Positions 12,822 to 26,300 are shown, numbered from the stretch's first letter. The stretch is 64,000 bases of DNA from Panulirus ornatus (GCF_036320965.1 NC_092231.1:1725197-1789196); one strand, 5' to 3'. Notes: a model not told the origin generated them from the sequence alone. A program made the numbers and translations.

Positions 12822-13265
12822 GTTGGAGTGAGCCGTCTGGAGTGGTCAGGGTGGGTGGTAGGTGTTTACACTGGTGCTTGCCCTCGCGAGCTAAGCTGTT
12901 TATAGACTGCCATGTTCGGACGGTTTATGGCGATGTTCTCCCTCTGAATACTACACAGAAGGCATCGTTGTATCTCGTGGCTATAGTTATTGTTTCTTAC
13001 TTTATTCATAATTTCACTCAAAACTTGAACATTTTTGATCCCAACTCCGAGACACACACCCTGGCCGTATCGCTGGTGCATGTTGTCCGCTCGTGTCTAG
13101 AATGCTCTGGTATTTAAACCTCCGCTGTGGATTTTCCTCCTTAACACTGGAGTTGTTTTTACAGTGGTAAAGCGTTTCGTTGTCTGTCACCCATGTAATT
13201 TCGTTGTTCCACCCTGCCTCCTGGGGCAGCCTCGCACACACGGCTCCAGCAGCCTGGAAAGCCCA

Positions 13266-13268
<3 letters not shown>

Positions 13269-13309
<41 letters not shown>
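13269..13309. repeat. (TG)n tract
   Basis: About 20 TG units. A shorter one lies at 13420-13441. Confidence 0.96.
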
Positions 13310-13311
<2 letters not shown>

Positions 13312-14784
13312 TTACATATATTCTTCATGTTACGTCCATACCTCCTGCTGATGACTGTAAGGTCCTGGTAGGATGTGTAGGGTGCGTCAGTGTTGATGGT
13401 GGGCACCGATGGGTTAGGTATAGTGTGTGTGTGTGTGTGTGATCCGTACTTAGTGTCTACGATGGCTGGATGGGTCTGCATGTATGTGGCTCCGTGCCCT
13501 CATCATATATTCACGTAAGTTATATTTCAACATCACCAGGTATTTTATCCAAAATACGTACTTCGTCTTTTGTTCCATTTTTCGATCTTTTACATCATAT
13601 TTTATGAACATTGTTGGCGAATCTTCGCTGCCCAACACACAACTGCTACTCGACTCCCGTACACTATTGTAGTAGGTGGACAGCGTACGCAGGGATGTTC
13701 GCTGGGCTACAGCCCGTAAATAATTGATTTGCCGTGGGCCGAGGGGCAGCCCTGGGACCACGGTGTTGTGTGGCTGGTTGTAGAGGATGTGCCGTGCTCT
13801 GCCCGGCTGTAGAGGCTGGGACGAGGAGGCTATGTGTACACGTTCCGGGTAAGCTGATCAGGATGTGGGGAAAGCTTTAGTCAAGCTTTGAAGAAGCTTG
13901 TGTATCAGGGAAAGCTTGAATGAGTCTCATCTGAATACAGTTCCCCAGATGGAAGGAGGAGAGCCTTAAGTAAGGTTTGGCTGCGTACAGCGGCTCCCAG
14001 GATGGGAGTTTGGTCCTTTGCCATAATGGTTAAGACAGAACTTGGGTTAATCTGTGAATGAAGAGAAGTAGCGATTTCATGAAAGATCACACGGTTACTG
14101 TGTGGGTGGATGAAAAGATGATTAAACTGTTAATGAAAGATGTGGCATATATCACTTGGAATTAGTCTGTTGCCGTATATTACCTCGAGTCATTTTATTA
14201 CTTTTCTTTAAACATCTTTTTTCAAAGTATTTATGTTTATGTAATTACTGCGGGGCTGTGTACACCGTTATTATTAGTACAACACTTGGTGCCACTTTTT
14301 CCTGCCCCAGAAGTTAGTGGATGTCCTGTTATTGACCCAGACTTCGTGTTTTGGTAGAATCCGTCAGTACGTGTTGTAACAACACACTGCAGCACCTGTG
14401 GTTGGTTGTTGGGTCTCATCTGTATGTATTGTGAGAGATCGTATCCTGTGATGGTGATGTCATGTGATAATGATGTCATTATTGACGCTTTGTCATCCCT
14501 GGCTGTAGTCTGAGCTGGAGCTTTTGGGGTGAAAGTGGGAACAGGGTTATTCTGGAGGCTGTAATGTCCCATAAGGGCTGGAAGGTGCGTCTCCTGTCTG
14601 GCATGAGGTTCGTGATGACCGTACACACTGAGCCCAGTGGCAGTGCTGGCAACCCAGGTACCTGCATGGATGAAAGCCGTTTGAGAAGGTGTGTTTCTGA
14701 ACATGGACGGGGATGTGTTCGCCCGAGCATTCAGATCCCAGTGAGAAGACTGCTTCCAGTTATTGTCTCTGATACTTGGCAGAC

Positions 14785-14787
<3 letters not shown>

Positions 14788-14857
<70 letters not shown>
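14788..14857. repeat. (CT)n tract
   Basis: About 70 bp of uninterrupted CT. Confidence 0.97.
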
Positions 14858-14860
<3 letters not shown>

Positions 14861-15775
14861 CAAGAATGATTCTTGCATGGCTTCATCTTGAATTGCCTCG
14901 TCTAGGCCTTTTCACAAGCTTTGGAACAAGCAGAGGTGCAGCGTCATCAGTTGTAGAACAATTTACATCATTTTATCGTTTGACATTGACCCTCACGTGG
15001 TGGTGCATTGGAGTCGGCTTCAGCTTTAAGCGCGTGTTTCGCTGCATTGGTGGATTGTCTAGTTACTGCAGAACTCCAAATGTTAGTATTTCCAATACAG
15101 GACATCAGTGCCTTCTTACATAATGACGTGTGATGTGCTCAACTGCAACTAGATCTTTGGTGGTAGGAGGTGGCGAGGTTGGTGCAGTATCTTCCTCGTG
15201 ATGGTTGGAGAGACTCGGGAGCTGGCGGCTTTGTATGGTGCAGGTTTAAGGGGGATAGCGAGGATGCGTGTGTGTTGGGTGTTGTTGAACTTGAAAAGTT
15301 GTGCGAAGTTACGGGCGGGTTAGTGGCAGGGGTTCAGCCGGTGGGCCCGGCGAGATGGTGGGCTCGAGAATGACGGACTTAAAGTTGTACGGCCAGTAGA
15401 CGTGCACGCCCGGCCCAGGAGGCGTCCACAGTCTACCTCGACGCTTGTAGTGACACTCCTCCGAGAACCTACTGGCGAAGTAAGAGCTGGGCATGAGAGG
15501 AGCTCTTGCAGGGTGTTGGCCCACAGTCTCGTCAAGGGGAATTCTAACTTGAAACCGCAACAGCAGTCACCTGGTCCACCTCTGATGAAGTGACTTCGAT
15601 GTTCCTCTGCTCGTCCTGCAGTTGTGCTCCTGCGACGAGAGCTCCACTACCTCGATGCCCGTCCGTCTGGTCGTGTTGGTCGGTGCTGAGTGGGCTCTAG
15701 GCCTGTCACCTGCCACGGCCATTAAGGACGTCAACGCCAACTTATGACCACCTACCGAAAAATCTTGTAACACCT
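14858..15775. other. No gene recognised
   Basis: Short frames on both strands around 15170-15600 have GC-rich shadow character. No motif recognised. Confidence 0.55.
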
Positions 15776-16025
15776 TCATCATGTAGTAGAGATAATTCCC
15801 ATACCACACGCACCTTCTTCATGTGGTAGAGATAATTCCCGTACCACACACACACTACCTTCATCTGGAAGAGATAATTCCCATACCACACTCACCCCTT
15901 CTTCATGTGGTAGAGATAATTCCCGTACCACACACACACTACCTACATCTGGTAGAGATAATTCCCATACCACACTCACCCCTTCTTCATCTGGTAGAGA
16001 TAATTCTCGTACCGCACCACTCACC
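15776..16025. repeat. ~40-bp minisatellite, six units with an alternating higher-order pattern
   Basis: Units carry TGGTAGAGATAATTCCC(A/G)T and ACCACAC. ATACCACACTCACC-type and GTACCACACACACTAC-type units alternate, giving an ~80-bp higher-order period. Confidence 0.88.
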
Positions 16026-16237
16026 TCTGTATGACCCATAGTAGTGGGCAAGGTTGACCCCCTTTTCCCTTGCCACATCTGGTCCCTCTCCGTGTGCGTG
16101 GAGACAGGTCAGGAGTGGGTTGGGTGGCAGGGTGGGTGAGTGGGTGTCTCTGGGGGTGGCCTTATAAGCGAGGCTTGAGGGGCGGCGGCATCGTAAGGAG
16201 GTGAGGGACGGCCGTTCCTCGGGTTAACATTTACCCA

Positions 16238-16352
16238 TGCTGACGTAAGCCAGGTCCTCCTTGTTACCATGGTGGTAACCAGCTGACGTAACCCAGGTCC
16301 TCCCTGTTACCAGGGCAGTAGCTACTGCTGATGTAATCCAGGACCTCCTGGA
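16238..16352. repeat. ~50-bp degenerate tandem repeat, three units
   Basis: Repeats of GCTGACGTAA(C/G)CCAGGTCCTCC and GTTACCA. The third unit is diverged. Confidence 0.7.
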
Positions 16353-18257
16353 TAGTGGTACTGCTTCAGACATGTTATTTCAGCATAGGTACACCACTGA
16401 ACTGTGTATTACAAGATTATGTTTGTCAGTTGCGGCAGAAGGTACAAGTAAGAGGGTAGTACATGTGGAAGCAGTGGACAGAGGCAGCGGGAGACGTGAA
16501 TAGGCTTGGGATATTATAGATGACGAGGCTACGTGAGGGATTGAGGATCGCATGTAATGGAAGCATTTGCGTAAATATACGAATAGTGAAGACATTGATC
16601 TCATTTGACGACTCTGCCATCTGCATAAAGTGAACAGGTAAGGAGCGCTTCATGGGTGTTCAGATTCATGACTCATGGTGAGATTCTGGGCATGGGTTGA
16701 GGCTGTGTGAATGGGTTGAGGGGCTGTATGTGTACATACGCATCCCATGAGGACGAGGAATGGACTTCATGATCAAAGATATGTAGTAGGGGCTCCCGGA
16801 CTTTACCGTGTGGTGGTGGTGTCAGGACCCCTTGTCCCCCTGTCCCCCACCTCCCAGCTTTAGCTGTTAGTATTCACCTCACGTCTGGGGTCAACCTTCC
16901 TTGCAGCTACCTCCTCCCATGGCGAGGGGTACATGCCATCGTGGTACCCCTCGCGCTCATGGCCGTACCACACCAGCGAGGGGTACCTACCACCTTACTA
17001 CCCCTGGTTTTCATGGCCACCTGTCTACTGTCCTCGGACACCAGGGCCATGGTTGTACCGGTTCTGCACTGGTTCTGTGACCTCTTACCACCAGCCAGGC
17101 ACCACCAGTACTTACGGCGAGGTTTAGCCGGAAGACAAGACAAGCGCGTTACGCTCACCGCAGAAACATCTAGAGTTTCAAAGAACGAGTAACGTGTTGC
17201 CATGTGGTATGTGCGTGATGGAGAGAATGTATGTCTGTGGATTGAAAACCAGCAGCCCACATGTGGGTGAAGCAGAGAGAAAGGACAGTTATCTGGGCCA
17301 GTAGAGTGAAACTTGACAGCCACCGAAATGATGGCTCACTACGTAACCATCGCTGACCCTCCCATTACCCAGGCGGATGGGACTGGTAATATCCCCCCCC
17401 CCCCCCCGGTCGGTGGCTGCCTAGTGCCTAGAGAAATGTGGGTAACGAAGCATTACCAACGTGAATGGTCCAGATATGTTGATAACTCTGGTTATTGTGG
17501 GGAGGATGACGTGTGTGCCATGATCTACCTCACAGCGAGGGTGGGTGGGGAGGGGATAATTACATGGGTCACTTACCTCTGGGGTGATGGTAATGTGTGG
17601 GTTACCTTCATAATGATGTGTTGCCCACTGACCGGTAAGGGAGGGAGGGAGGGAGAGGTGTTTGGTGACTCACCTGGCCTAACGTTATGGTTGTAGGATG
17701 GATGGGTAGAGGTTAGGCACTTGTGTCATGGTTGTGTGTGTGTGTGTGTGTGATGATCCTGGCGCGCAGGGCTGGGACACCTGCTCGTATCCCAGATACT
17801 TAGGTCGCCGCCTGGACCTGCCGGGGTTATCTCCCCTACCGGAGTTACTCATGAACAACAGATGATGAGGGGCCGCCCCCCCTGCCGCCCACTGGTCGTG
17901 TATGGCTGTTGGCACAAAGGACAGACGCAGTACAGGGAACGCTTCGCCACTGAGAGGCGTCAGACATTTATCTCTCTTCCAGGATGGTTTACAATGGTTG
18001 GGTGATATGATGGTGTGTGAGGTCGTCTACACCCCCCCCCCCCCCCCCCCACAGCTGGGTCTGGCACCTTACCGCACGATAGTTTCATACGTTCAGTTCG
18101 TCTGAGGTTCCCTGGTGCGCTGGCAACATCCTTAGCCAGTGTGTGTGTGTGAGGTGGTTGTGGCTTGGTTACACAAGGTGTTATTTCATCAAAACCAGGA
18201 ACGTTATCATTGTTTTCTTGAACAGAAAAAGTGTAGAGTTTGTGAGCTGTTCATCCA
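16353..18257. other. No gene recognised; poly-C runs
   Basis: Two poly-C runs (17393-17407 and 18032-18050), a TG tract near 17733, and a ~65-bp imperfect repeat around GAGGGGTAC words at 16920-17010. Confidence 0.55.
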
Positions 18258-18315
18258 TTGAACACTACGGAACGACTCTTGAACGCGACGGTACGACCCT
18301 TTAATATGGTGGTCT
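18258..18315. mobile_element. Palindromic element left-arm fragment
   Basis: Two arm words (GGAACGACTCTTGAACGCGA and CGGTACGACCCTTTAATATG) are followed by GGTGGTCTGGG. The core is missing. Confidence 0.5.
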
Positions 18316-18636
18316 GGGTAAGCCACCATACCTACTGATCTTGCTCCAGGGGAACACCGGGGAACTGGTGATGTGTGTGTGGTGCATGGTGGGGTGGGGG
18401 GGGGGGTTGGCGCTGCAGGTGGCCCGCTATTGATTCCCAGGCCGGCACCACCTGGCCGGCAGTTGGCGCGCAGGCCGTGTGTGCTCTTGTGCGCATCATC
18501 GGGTTACGGATACTCCACACACGGCAGATCATGGTGTGTGTGTATGTGTGTGTGTGTGTTATTGGAGCCTGTAAACCAGTAGACTTAATCTGACTATCTG
18601 AATACCAGGTATACCACAGGTGTACGGGTAGTCTAG

Positions 18637-18770
18637 TCGCTGAATATCAGGAAAATCACTGGAATATGGATGGTCTACAGGGATACCACAGGAGTATGGA
18701 TGGTCTACAGGGATACCACATAAGTATGGATGGTCTACAGGGATACCACAGGAGTATGGATGGCCTGTAG
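18637..18770. repeat. 30-bp minisatellite, four to five units
   Basis: GGAGTATGGATGGTCTACAG then GGATACCACA. On the minus strand this gives 10-residue GIPVDHPYSC-type repeats, because 30 is divisible by three. Confidence 0.85.
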
Positions 18771-19435
18771 GCAGAGTACCAGAGATACTGTAGGTGAATG
18801 GATGGTCGATAGTATGAATATTAGAGTTGACAAAGGTGTTTGAATTGTTTATAAACAGAATATCATGGGGACAAGAATATAGTTCGTCTTTATTACAAGA
18901 TGATGTAAACCAGTAGACTTCATCCAGCACATTGTATACCAAGGCTACCACAGTATACTTGTAGTTACCATATCCTCCAGATGAGGAGTCGCATTGTCCA
19001 TCAGTCAGGGTCAGGTATGATGCGAGTGTATAACATGTTATTGCCCAGTTCAGGGTCTGTCCTGTACCCTGGTGGCTTGGTCTGCGGCCGCCCGCCTCCT
19101 CGACGAGGGTCTGTTGTACCAGGCTGTTTGATGCTGGAGCCCACCCTCGTGTTGTGTTCACGTGCTGTGTGATGTAGTGAAGGGTTGGTATGCGGGTGTT
19201 CATCGTATGAGCGGGTGATGGTAGGTGGAGCGGTCGTGGCCTCGGTGAGAATTTAAATGTAATTTTCCCCCGGGTTTCCCAGCGGCATCCCTGCTCTTCA
19301 CTGCTTATGATGAGCACATCCTGCTCCTTGTTCCTCCAGTAGGTGATTATCTCCGTATTGCAGGTTAGTTGGTTGCTTACCCTGCTGTGGTTTACGTATT
19401 TCACGTACGTATTGTGGTGCGCCTCTCGACCCTGA
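18771..19435. other. No gene recognised; part of a 281-codon minus-strand frame
   Basis: The frame 18559-19404 (-) ends in the 30-bp minisatellite. Its unique part shows no domain I recognise and no splice context was established. Confidence 0.5.
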
Positions 19436-19459
19436 TTTTTTTTTTCTTTTTTTTTTTTT
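19436..19459. repeat. Poly-T tract with one C
   Basis: Ten T residues, C, then about twelve T residues. Confidence 0.9.
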
Positions 19460-19748
19460 GTGAACTTGCAGGCAGAACTATAAGCCCGTCGCGTTAATAC
19501 TGAGGCTTACTGAACAGTTTAAGACTTTGTAGACACACTCGTACTGAACTCTATTTACGAATGATCCGTGAAAGATTTTCGGTAATATACCAAAAAACTC
19601 TTGTCCAGTCTTCATGTGTTGAGTGCCGTACTATTTCTGGCTTTGATGTCAGCGTAAGATAAAAGATAAGAACATATCCTGTGAGGGAGGAACACAGCTG
19701 ATAGCAATGCTGGAGATACATTGATTTCAGGTTTTGTTAAAGTGACGT

Positions 19749-19754
<6 letters not shown>

Positions 19755-19824
<70 letters not shown>
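19755..19824. repeat. (TA)n tract, left of the LTR insertion
   Basis: About 70 bp of TA. Confidence 0.97.
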
Positions 19825-19828
<4 letters not shown>

Positions 19829-20752
19829 ACGAATTCAACACTTATTCAGGCAAGGTCGCCAGTAACATATGTTACAAATACTACTGTTCCTTGTCTTGCA
19901 AGGACGTTATAGATTTGTCAAGTTGCACAACTCAGGATAACGCAATAATAAAGTTATGGGATTGAATTAAAGACCAGCATTACATTAAATCTACTTATAA
20001 TGAAAGAATTCAAGTGTACAAAGATAGGCACATAAATCAAGCATGAAACATTACGTTAACACTGAACATAAGGGTTAACATTGAACTTGAGATAACATTC
20101 GTACATGACTTAACATTCCAGATAAGATTTCAAGCCAGGAGTTCTCTTTCCTCTATGGCAGTTCTTCGATAACATTACACTGATAATTATAACGGGCTTA
20201 CAGCACAACACTTGGGTAATGGGCTTATAGTACAGCAGGGCTTACAGGCTTACAACACAGCAGGACTTACAGCAGGGGTGGACCACTTACCTCGCTGGGC
20301 TAGAAAGAGCGAGACTCAGCGGGTGTCATGGGTATATAAGCGTTCCCTGCTAGCTATACAACCTTACATTTTGATTGGCTATGAGCTTCAGTTACATTCT
20401 GATTGGTTGGAGGAACAGTTACACAAACTGCGTAGATCACCCTCCCTCTGGTAAGCCTGCAGCGACATGTCCAGTACGGGTGGCGAAATATTCCGCAGCT
20501 GATGACAACTTACTCCCCCCCCCCCCCCCCCCCCTCCTCGGAGAAGGGTCGGGGTGCTCAAGGACAAATGACCATCTGGTTTCAAAATAAAATTAAAATT
20601 AAAGTATTACGCCTAATGCTTGGTGTGAACTGACGCTCGGAGGACGTCTCAGAGGGAGGCCTTAATCCTCGTCCTGATAAGAAATATCAATACCATATGG
20701 ACACACACACGTTATATACGCGAACATGTGAGCACAAGCACACGTGTTCCGT

Positions 20753-20756
<4 letters not shown>
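19825..20756 (+). mobile_element. Solo LTR-like insertion splitting an (AT)n tract
   Basis: This 932-bp segment starts TGTTACGAATTC and ends TTCCGTAACA. It has the TG...CA termini of an LTR, with short imperfect terminal inverted repeats. It is flanked on both sides by ATAT, inside long AT tracts (19755-19824 and 20757-20815), consistent with a 4-bp target duplication. A TATATAAG box lies at 20333-20340, suggesting an RNA polymerase II promoter, and a poly-C run lies at 20517-20534. No internal coding region accompanies it. Its ends match the shorter copy at 2462-2777. A TIR DNA element is the alternative. Confidence 0.72.

Positions 20757-20815
<59 letters not shown>
20757..20815. repeat. 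(AT)n tract, right of the LTR insertion
   Basis: About 59 bp of AT, probably the other half of the tract at 19755. Confidence 0.97.
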
Positions 20816-20818
<3 letters not shown>

Positions 20819-23629
20819 ACGCATTATGTACGCATCTTCAGTGTAGTTACTCGGTGGTCACCTCTGCCAAGGGTTTTTCGTGAAGTATTATCGAGCAACC
20901 AAGACGTGAGGAATGTTGTTATGGCTCACGAGTTGTGGAAGACGGGGTCACTCAGCTGTACACCCGAATCCTCCTGGGTGTATGTATAGGTAGGAATCCT
21001 GTTAATATTATCATATTTCAAGATAGTTTTCACGAGCCGGATAGTTGGATTATCCATCTGCTGAAAAGAAAGTAAAGATTAATTGAATTTGCTTCTCTGA
21101 AATATCGCTTAACATTTTGTGATATGACTGACTGTAAGCAGTGTTTGTTTTGCTGGAATATTATAGCTTGTCACCTGAGCAGAAGGTTCTTGATTTATGT
21201 CTTAAGGAAAGGTTCCTTATCTGTGGTGTCGTGAGGAGAGGTTCCTTATCTCTCCCTAAGAGCCACAAGATGTCTGCACCCACAGGTGCTCCGTGTCTTG
21301 CCTGACGAGGAGGTCGTCTCCCCGTAGTGCGGGGGTTGGCCAGGCAGGGAGGGAGACACGTCAACACCTGCAACACATGATGGATGGTTGACTGGTCACC
21401 ACCATCGCAGTGTGACGATGATTTGGGTCAAGATGCTGATGGCCTCATCCATGTTGTCATGATGGGGTCTAGGGTGTGCGTGGAGCCTGCATGGCTGTGT
21501 GTGTGTGTGTGGTAGGAGCATATCATCTGCCCGTGGTGTGGTGATGATGGTCGCTGACAGCTACCGTACCGTTGTCGCAGACCTGGCTGGCCCAGAGGAC
21601 TGGACTGTTGCTGGGTTGTGAGGTGCGGCTTGATGGACGGCCGGAGACGTCGCTGAGCAGGCAAGTCGTCATCAGAGATTTATCGATGCCAGACGTGCCG
21701 TGAATAATGAGGATTGTGTCCAGTCTGAATATGAACCTTATGAATAGTACAGTGCGGGAAGTTGAAAAAAACGCGCCTGTAGAACTTGGCTACGGCGCAC
21801 CAGACTAGCCTGGATGTGTGGTGCTTACGCAGGCCCGCAAGTTGCAGACTCCAACAGTCTATATTGAGGAGGGAAGGGCGACAAAACACGGCAGCTTGGT
21901 CCCAGACCGGAGCTGTTGGGATAGAAACAGAGAGATTAATTATTGGGTTATATCCTAGTGTTGAATGAAGCCATAACCAGGGGCGTCTGGATTGACTTTC
22001 CGATTGTCTATGGACGGAAGAGAACGCCCGTCTAACGAGCGTGTGTGAAAATCACCGTCTATACTGCCGCCTGTCAACCTCTGGAGGAGATAAGCAGACC
22101 TTAATTAGTCGAGCACGAGAGGTGAGAGCTGATGGTGTGTGACTGCTGGGGGAGGGTGGTGGGGGGCCTCTGTCAACCCGTTGATTGCGTCTCTCGCCCT
22201 CTGCATGACCTCTTACAGTACCACACTCCCACCCTTTCACCACGACCCTTGGTCTCTTGACGGTGTGGTCCTCGAGCAAGACACATGGAACTCGAGGGCA
22301 CCTCCTTGACAGGGGTCAGGTCAGTGGCAAGGTCACCATGGGGGGCCGTACCCTCGTGCTCGGCGGGTCAGGTTCGTGTTTGGAACGATGGCGTCCACGT
22401 CACTCAATTTATTTTTTCTGGAGGTGTTCGCGTTCCGTTATATTGAGATACGATTTGGATTTTTTTTTTTTTTTGAGACTTAAAGGTGGAGTGGTGATAT
22501 GTTGTTACTGTGGTACAGATCGTCTCGTGTAGTGTCGTGCATCAGTAGACTGTCACAAACTGATGTAGATTGTATTTTTATTTCAGTATAGAAGACACGT
22601 TCATAATTTGGTATGTGGTGTACGATGATAGTGGTGTGGTCTGCTATGCTCTCTCTGTGTCAGGCCATCGCGTATTCGTTAGTGTATCTTGATTGTACAT
22701 GACCGTCCGTCTTGCTTCGCCACATTTAGGATACATTAGGCTTGATGAGGCTCGTTTGTTGGTGCAGACGTAGCCAGTAACTGCTGGCGCGGGGAGCACC
22801 ATTGTCGCCGTAGGTCGATTGTGGTAGATGGGATGTCAGGCCCCGATGCCTCCTAAAGACATCCGAGAGGACGAGGGAAAGCCAGATGACAAGACCACAT
22901 GGTCCGTGGCGAGGGTATCTGCTTAAGGGTAGGATGGGCCCGCTCGAGGTTGTTTGTGGTAGTGGAGATCTGTAAACACGGAGGTAAAACTAAAAAAGCA
23001 GACGGATTACGAGAAATGAGTAGGAACTTTATATGTAAGTAAGGAGGCACAAGTAGTGTTATTTAATGTAAGTAGAGAGGCGGAAGTAGTGTCATTTATA
23101 GTCAAAAATTAAATTGTTCTTGTGTCTGTTCGTAAACGTATATGTATATGCAATGGTGTAGACCCACGAAGACTTCATCAGGTGTTGAGCAGGTGTTCCT
23201 TTCAAGTATTGTGGTAGGTAAATCATTCAAGATGGTGGAACGCGTTGCCCCGCTCGAATTAAGACGTTTACCCACGAATTAGAATCCATTACTAACAAGT
23301 AATTTTATCTTGAAGGATCAGGATTGTCAAAGCCTTTGATTATTTTCAAGTCGACTTGTAACCTCGTCTGTCAGGTTAATAACATTAATAAGTCGTGTAG
23401 TTGTTTAAAATTCGTGTTGTTGTTGTTAAGTTGTGCTGTTGGCTTTAGGTTTTGTTGATTCAGTTCTGGGATCGTGTTGGTAGCTGGCGTCAGGTTCCGT
23501 CTTTAATGTCTGTCTGTTTTCAAGTTAGATGACCATAACTGATGATGGTAGTTAAGACGTGGTGAACGCACTGGTGATTGTGAGAATGAGGATCATTTTC
23601 TAGACTTGAATTAGTTCCTTACCCTTGGA
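20816..23629. other. No gene recognised
   Basis: Unique-looking sequence with a poly-T run at 22459-22474. Nothing with domain features. Confidence 0.55.
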
Positions 23630-23650
23630 ACCCCCCCCCCCCCATTTCAA

Positions 23651-23711
<61 letters not shown>
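23630..23711. repeat. Poly-C then (TA)n
   Basis: About 13 C residues, a short spacer, then 56 bp of TA. Confidence 0.96.
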
Positions 23712-23715
<4 letters not shown>

Positions 23716-24024
23716 AAGAAGTTAGAGAGTATAAGATCAGAAGGTTCCAACTCTCCCTCCCGCGTATCAGAGGCAGGGAGGATTGCTACGGAGGAACACA
23801 GTGCTACAAGATCCATTGATTTTCTCCAACTGCTACTTTACGTAAGTGGCCCAGAACGCGCCGCTCTGGAGGCGTCGTGGTAGTGGCCGTGTCCGAGTGT
23901 GACACCTTCGTGCGTCGGCAGGTGTGTCGCTCGAGGTAGGGACGCTGGCAGGAGTCGTGCGTGATACTGAAACACTCTGCTGGAGGGCTTCACCTGCCTC
24001 CTTACACTTAACTCGCCTTCCGCG

Positions 24025-24028
<4 letters not shown>

Positions 24029-24099
<71 letters not shown>
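24029..24099. repeat. (CT)n tract
   Basis: About 71 bp of CT. Confidence 0.97.
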
Positions 24100-24102
<3 letters not shown>

Positions 24103-25094
24103 CATATCGTTTGGTGCCGTCCTTCTTGTCTTCGTTGATGGCGGAGGTCCTCGCAGCCCACATTTCTTCTTTGATCTATTAGGCGGTTTATCTATGCTGG
24201 ACAATCCCAAGTCTTATCAGGTGTATACCCGTCCACATTACATCCCAGTCTTTCTAGTTCCTCCTTCCCCTTTTCCTTATCCTACGTTTTGCGCCAGAAT
24301 CCTTCATTCTCTACAGAGACGTTTCATAAATCGCCTTTTCATATTTCTTTTGCTTCGTGTTTTTCCCCGGGCCGGCTGGGGGATCTCGTGCGGCGGCTGC
24401 CGACAATTACACCGGCGAGCCAATTGCCCCGGTAGATAAACAGTTGACCAGGCAGACATTTGCATAATTGTTTCCTAAAGCGCCGACTGGGTATGGCGAG
24501 GTGGCTCGGCTGTACTCGTTGCGTCTGTTGGTCTGTGCCTGGCTGTTCCAAGTTTTAACAACCAGGATACGGGCTGTAGAGAGCAGTATGTGCTCAGTGT
24601 GGGGCAAGGCCTTATGGGGGTCGGTGCTTGAGAACGTCTCGGCCCCACGGCTGGCAACAAGCTCTTGGAAAGCATAAAGAAAGGCAGTTCAACACCTGGC
24701 CAGAGACAGAGTTGCCTGTGTGGTAGTATGTTGGTTTGCCCTCGACTTTTAAGGCGCCATTCCCCCATATCATTCTCGCTCTAAACCTGCCCCCTCGCCA
24801 GGCTAGCACCACCTACACTCTGGTGTAATCTGGAGATCATGTTGTGTGTCCAGCAGGCAGTGTGAGGTGGTGTTGGGCAGGTGAGATACAGTTACGTGTA
24901 CCCTACGTCTGGTGAGGGAGTGTACCAGCCCTCGCTGTACCGGGATCTCCAACAGGAAAAAGATCCAGAAGTTGGGTCTCCAGTAGTTTGTCACTCGTGG
25001 GAGGTTCCTCGTCATTATGGGATTTTAGGAAACGTTGTAACATACCAGTAGAGAGATGATTAACCTTTTTATTTTTCTAATCATAAAGCTAGAG

Positions 25095-25215
25095 GCCTTG
25101 CGAACTCGAACTTGTCAGGATTGAGACACTTCGAACTGGAGTTTAGAGGCTCAGTGAGGCACTTCGAATTCAGACTTAAGAAGCCTAAGGCACTTCGAGC
25201 ATTTAAACTGTGAGT
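25095..25215. repeat. Degenerate ~45-bp tandem repeat
   Basis: GAGACACTTCGAACTGGA, GAGGCACTTCGAATTCAGA and AAGGCACTTCGAGCATT recur at 40-50 bp spacing. Confidence 0.55.
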
Positions 25216-25684
25216 GCTTAAGAACTACATATTTGTATAACTAATATTTGCGACAAGTTACAAAAGTCTCTTGTTTGATGAAGTTAATGTTTGTTATGGT
25301 CGAGAAGATGCATGTGGTGGGCCGGCCATCCGGGGTATTAGACAAGGAGAGGGAAGTGCTCATGACCCCGGACGTGTTGTAACGCTCCTATCACTAACCT
25401 TCCTGACATACTTTATCAGTAGAGACTGCTTGCAGATCCTGCAGGGGAAGTTCCTGTACTGATTTCCTTCCACCACCGCCGCTTGATTTGAGATCATGCG
25501 CGAGTGTTGGTGGTAACATTCCCTGATGGTGGTGGTGGTCTCCGGCGTTCCCCTTGGCGATATGCTGGTGATGAAAGCGACTTGAAACAGTGGCCCACCC
25601 ATTTATAGCAAGAGTTTCTGAACCAGGGCTTCCCTAAATAAGGACCGCGACCTCAGATGGGGTCGCGAACCATGATCCCAACGA

Positions 25685-25686
<2 letters not shown>

Positions 25687-25758
<72 letters not shown>
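25687..25758. repeat. (GA)n tract
   Basis: About 72 bp of GA. Confidence 0.97.
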
Positions 25759-25760
<2 letters not shown>

Positions 25761-26214
25761 AAGAGCGCTCTTCTCATGCAAGGAAACATAAACAAAGCCA
25801 CAAAAATGTCGAGTTTGGTGTTTGGAAAAGAATTACCGTGCGCGGCGGGCACGTCACTTGTCCACGCCGTCACTCGACCCCAGGTTCTGTTGTCTTTATA
25901 AAGACATTAATATAAAGTTTGAACTCCGTTGCCCCTTGACCCATGCATGGGATCGTTCAAGGTACAGTCGTGAGCTTTCTGATGGTGCGTGAGGCGCTAC
26001 ATGGTTCAGAGTCTTGGGGTCGTATAATACTGTTCCACCTCTAGCGTCCGTCCGGCAGGGTCATGGCCCGGGCCCCTGACCTTTGCTCCAGTGGCTGCCA
26101 CATGATGGTAGTTATCTGGTGTGGTTGACCGTTGTTCCCAGGCAGTCTGTCACATGAGGCCGGCCATTCTTCCCTTACTGTTTACATAAACATTATCATC
26201 GTTCTTCCTCTTGT

Positions 26215-26300
26215 GAATACTAACAGCTTGGTCGACCAGGGGCCCAGCATAGCAGCTTCGACACTTTGGGTAGAAGACCTGCAAAGCGTACGTCAGGTAG
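26215..26300 (+). repeat. Dispersed repeat family 2 fragment
   Basis: AACAGCTTGGTCGACCAGGG followed by GGGTAGAAGACCTGC, both shared with the longer copies. Confidence 0.5.

Larger units (their letters stand above)
12379..14787. other. No gene recognised
   Basis: TG and AGT tracts are listed separately. No frame with domain-like features. Confidence 0.55.
24100..26214. other. No gene recognised outside listed repeats
   Basis: Short frames only. Confidence 0.55.

Noticed and set aside
19075..19155. Further member of dispersed family 2
   Set aside because: GTTGTACCAGGCTGTTTGATG only loosely resembles the family blocks. Not enough to call.
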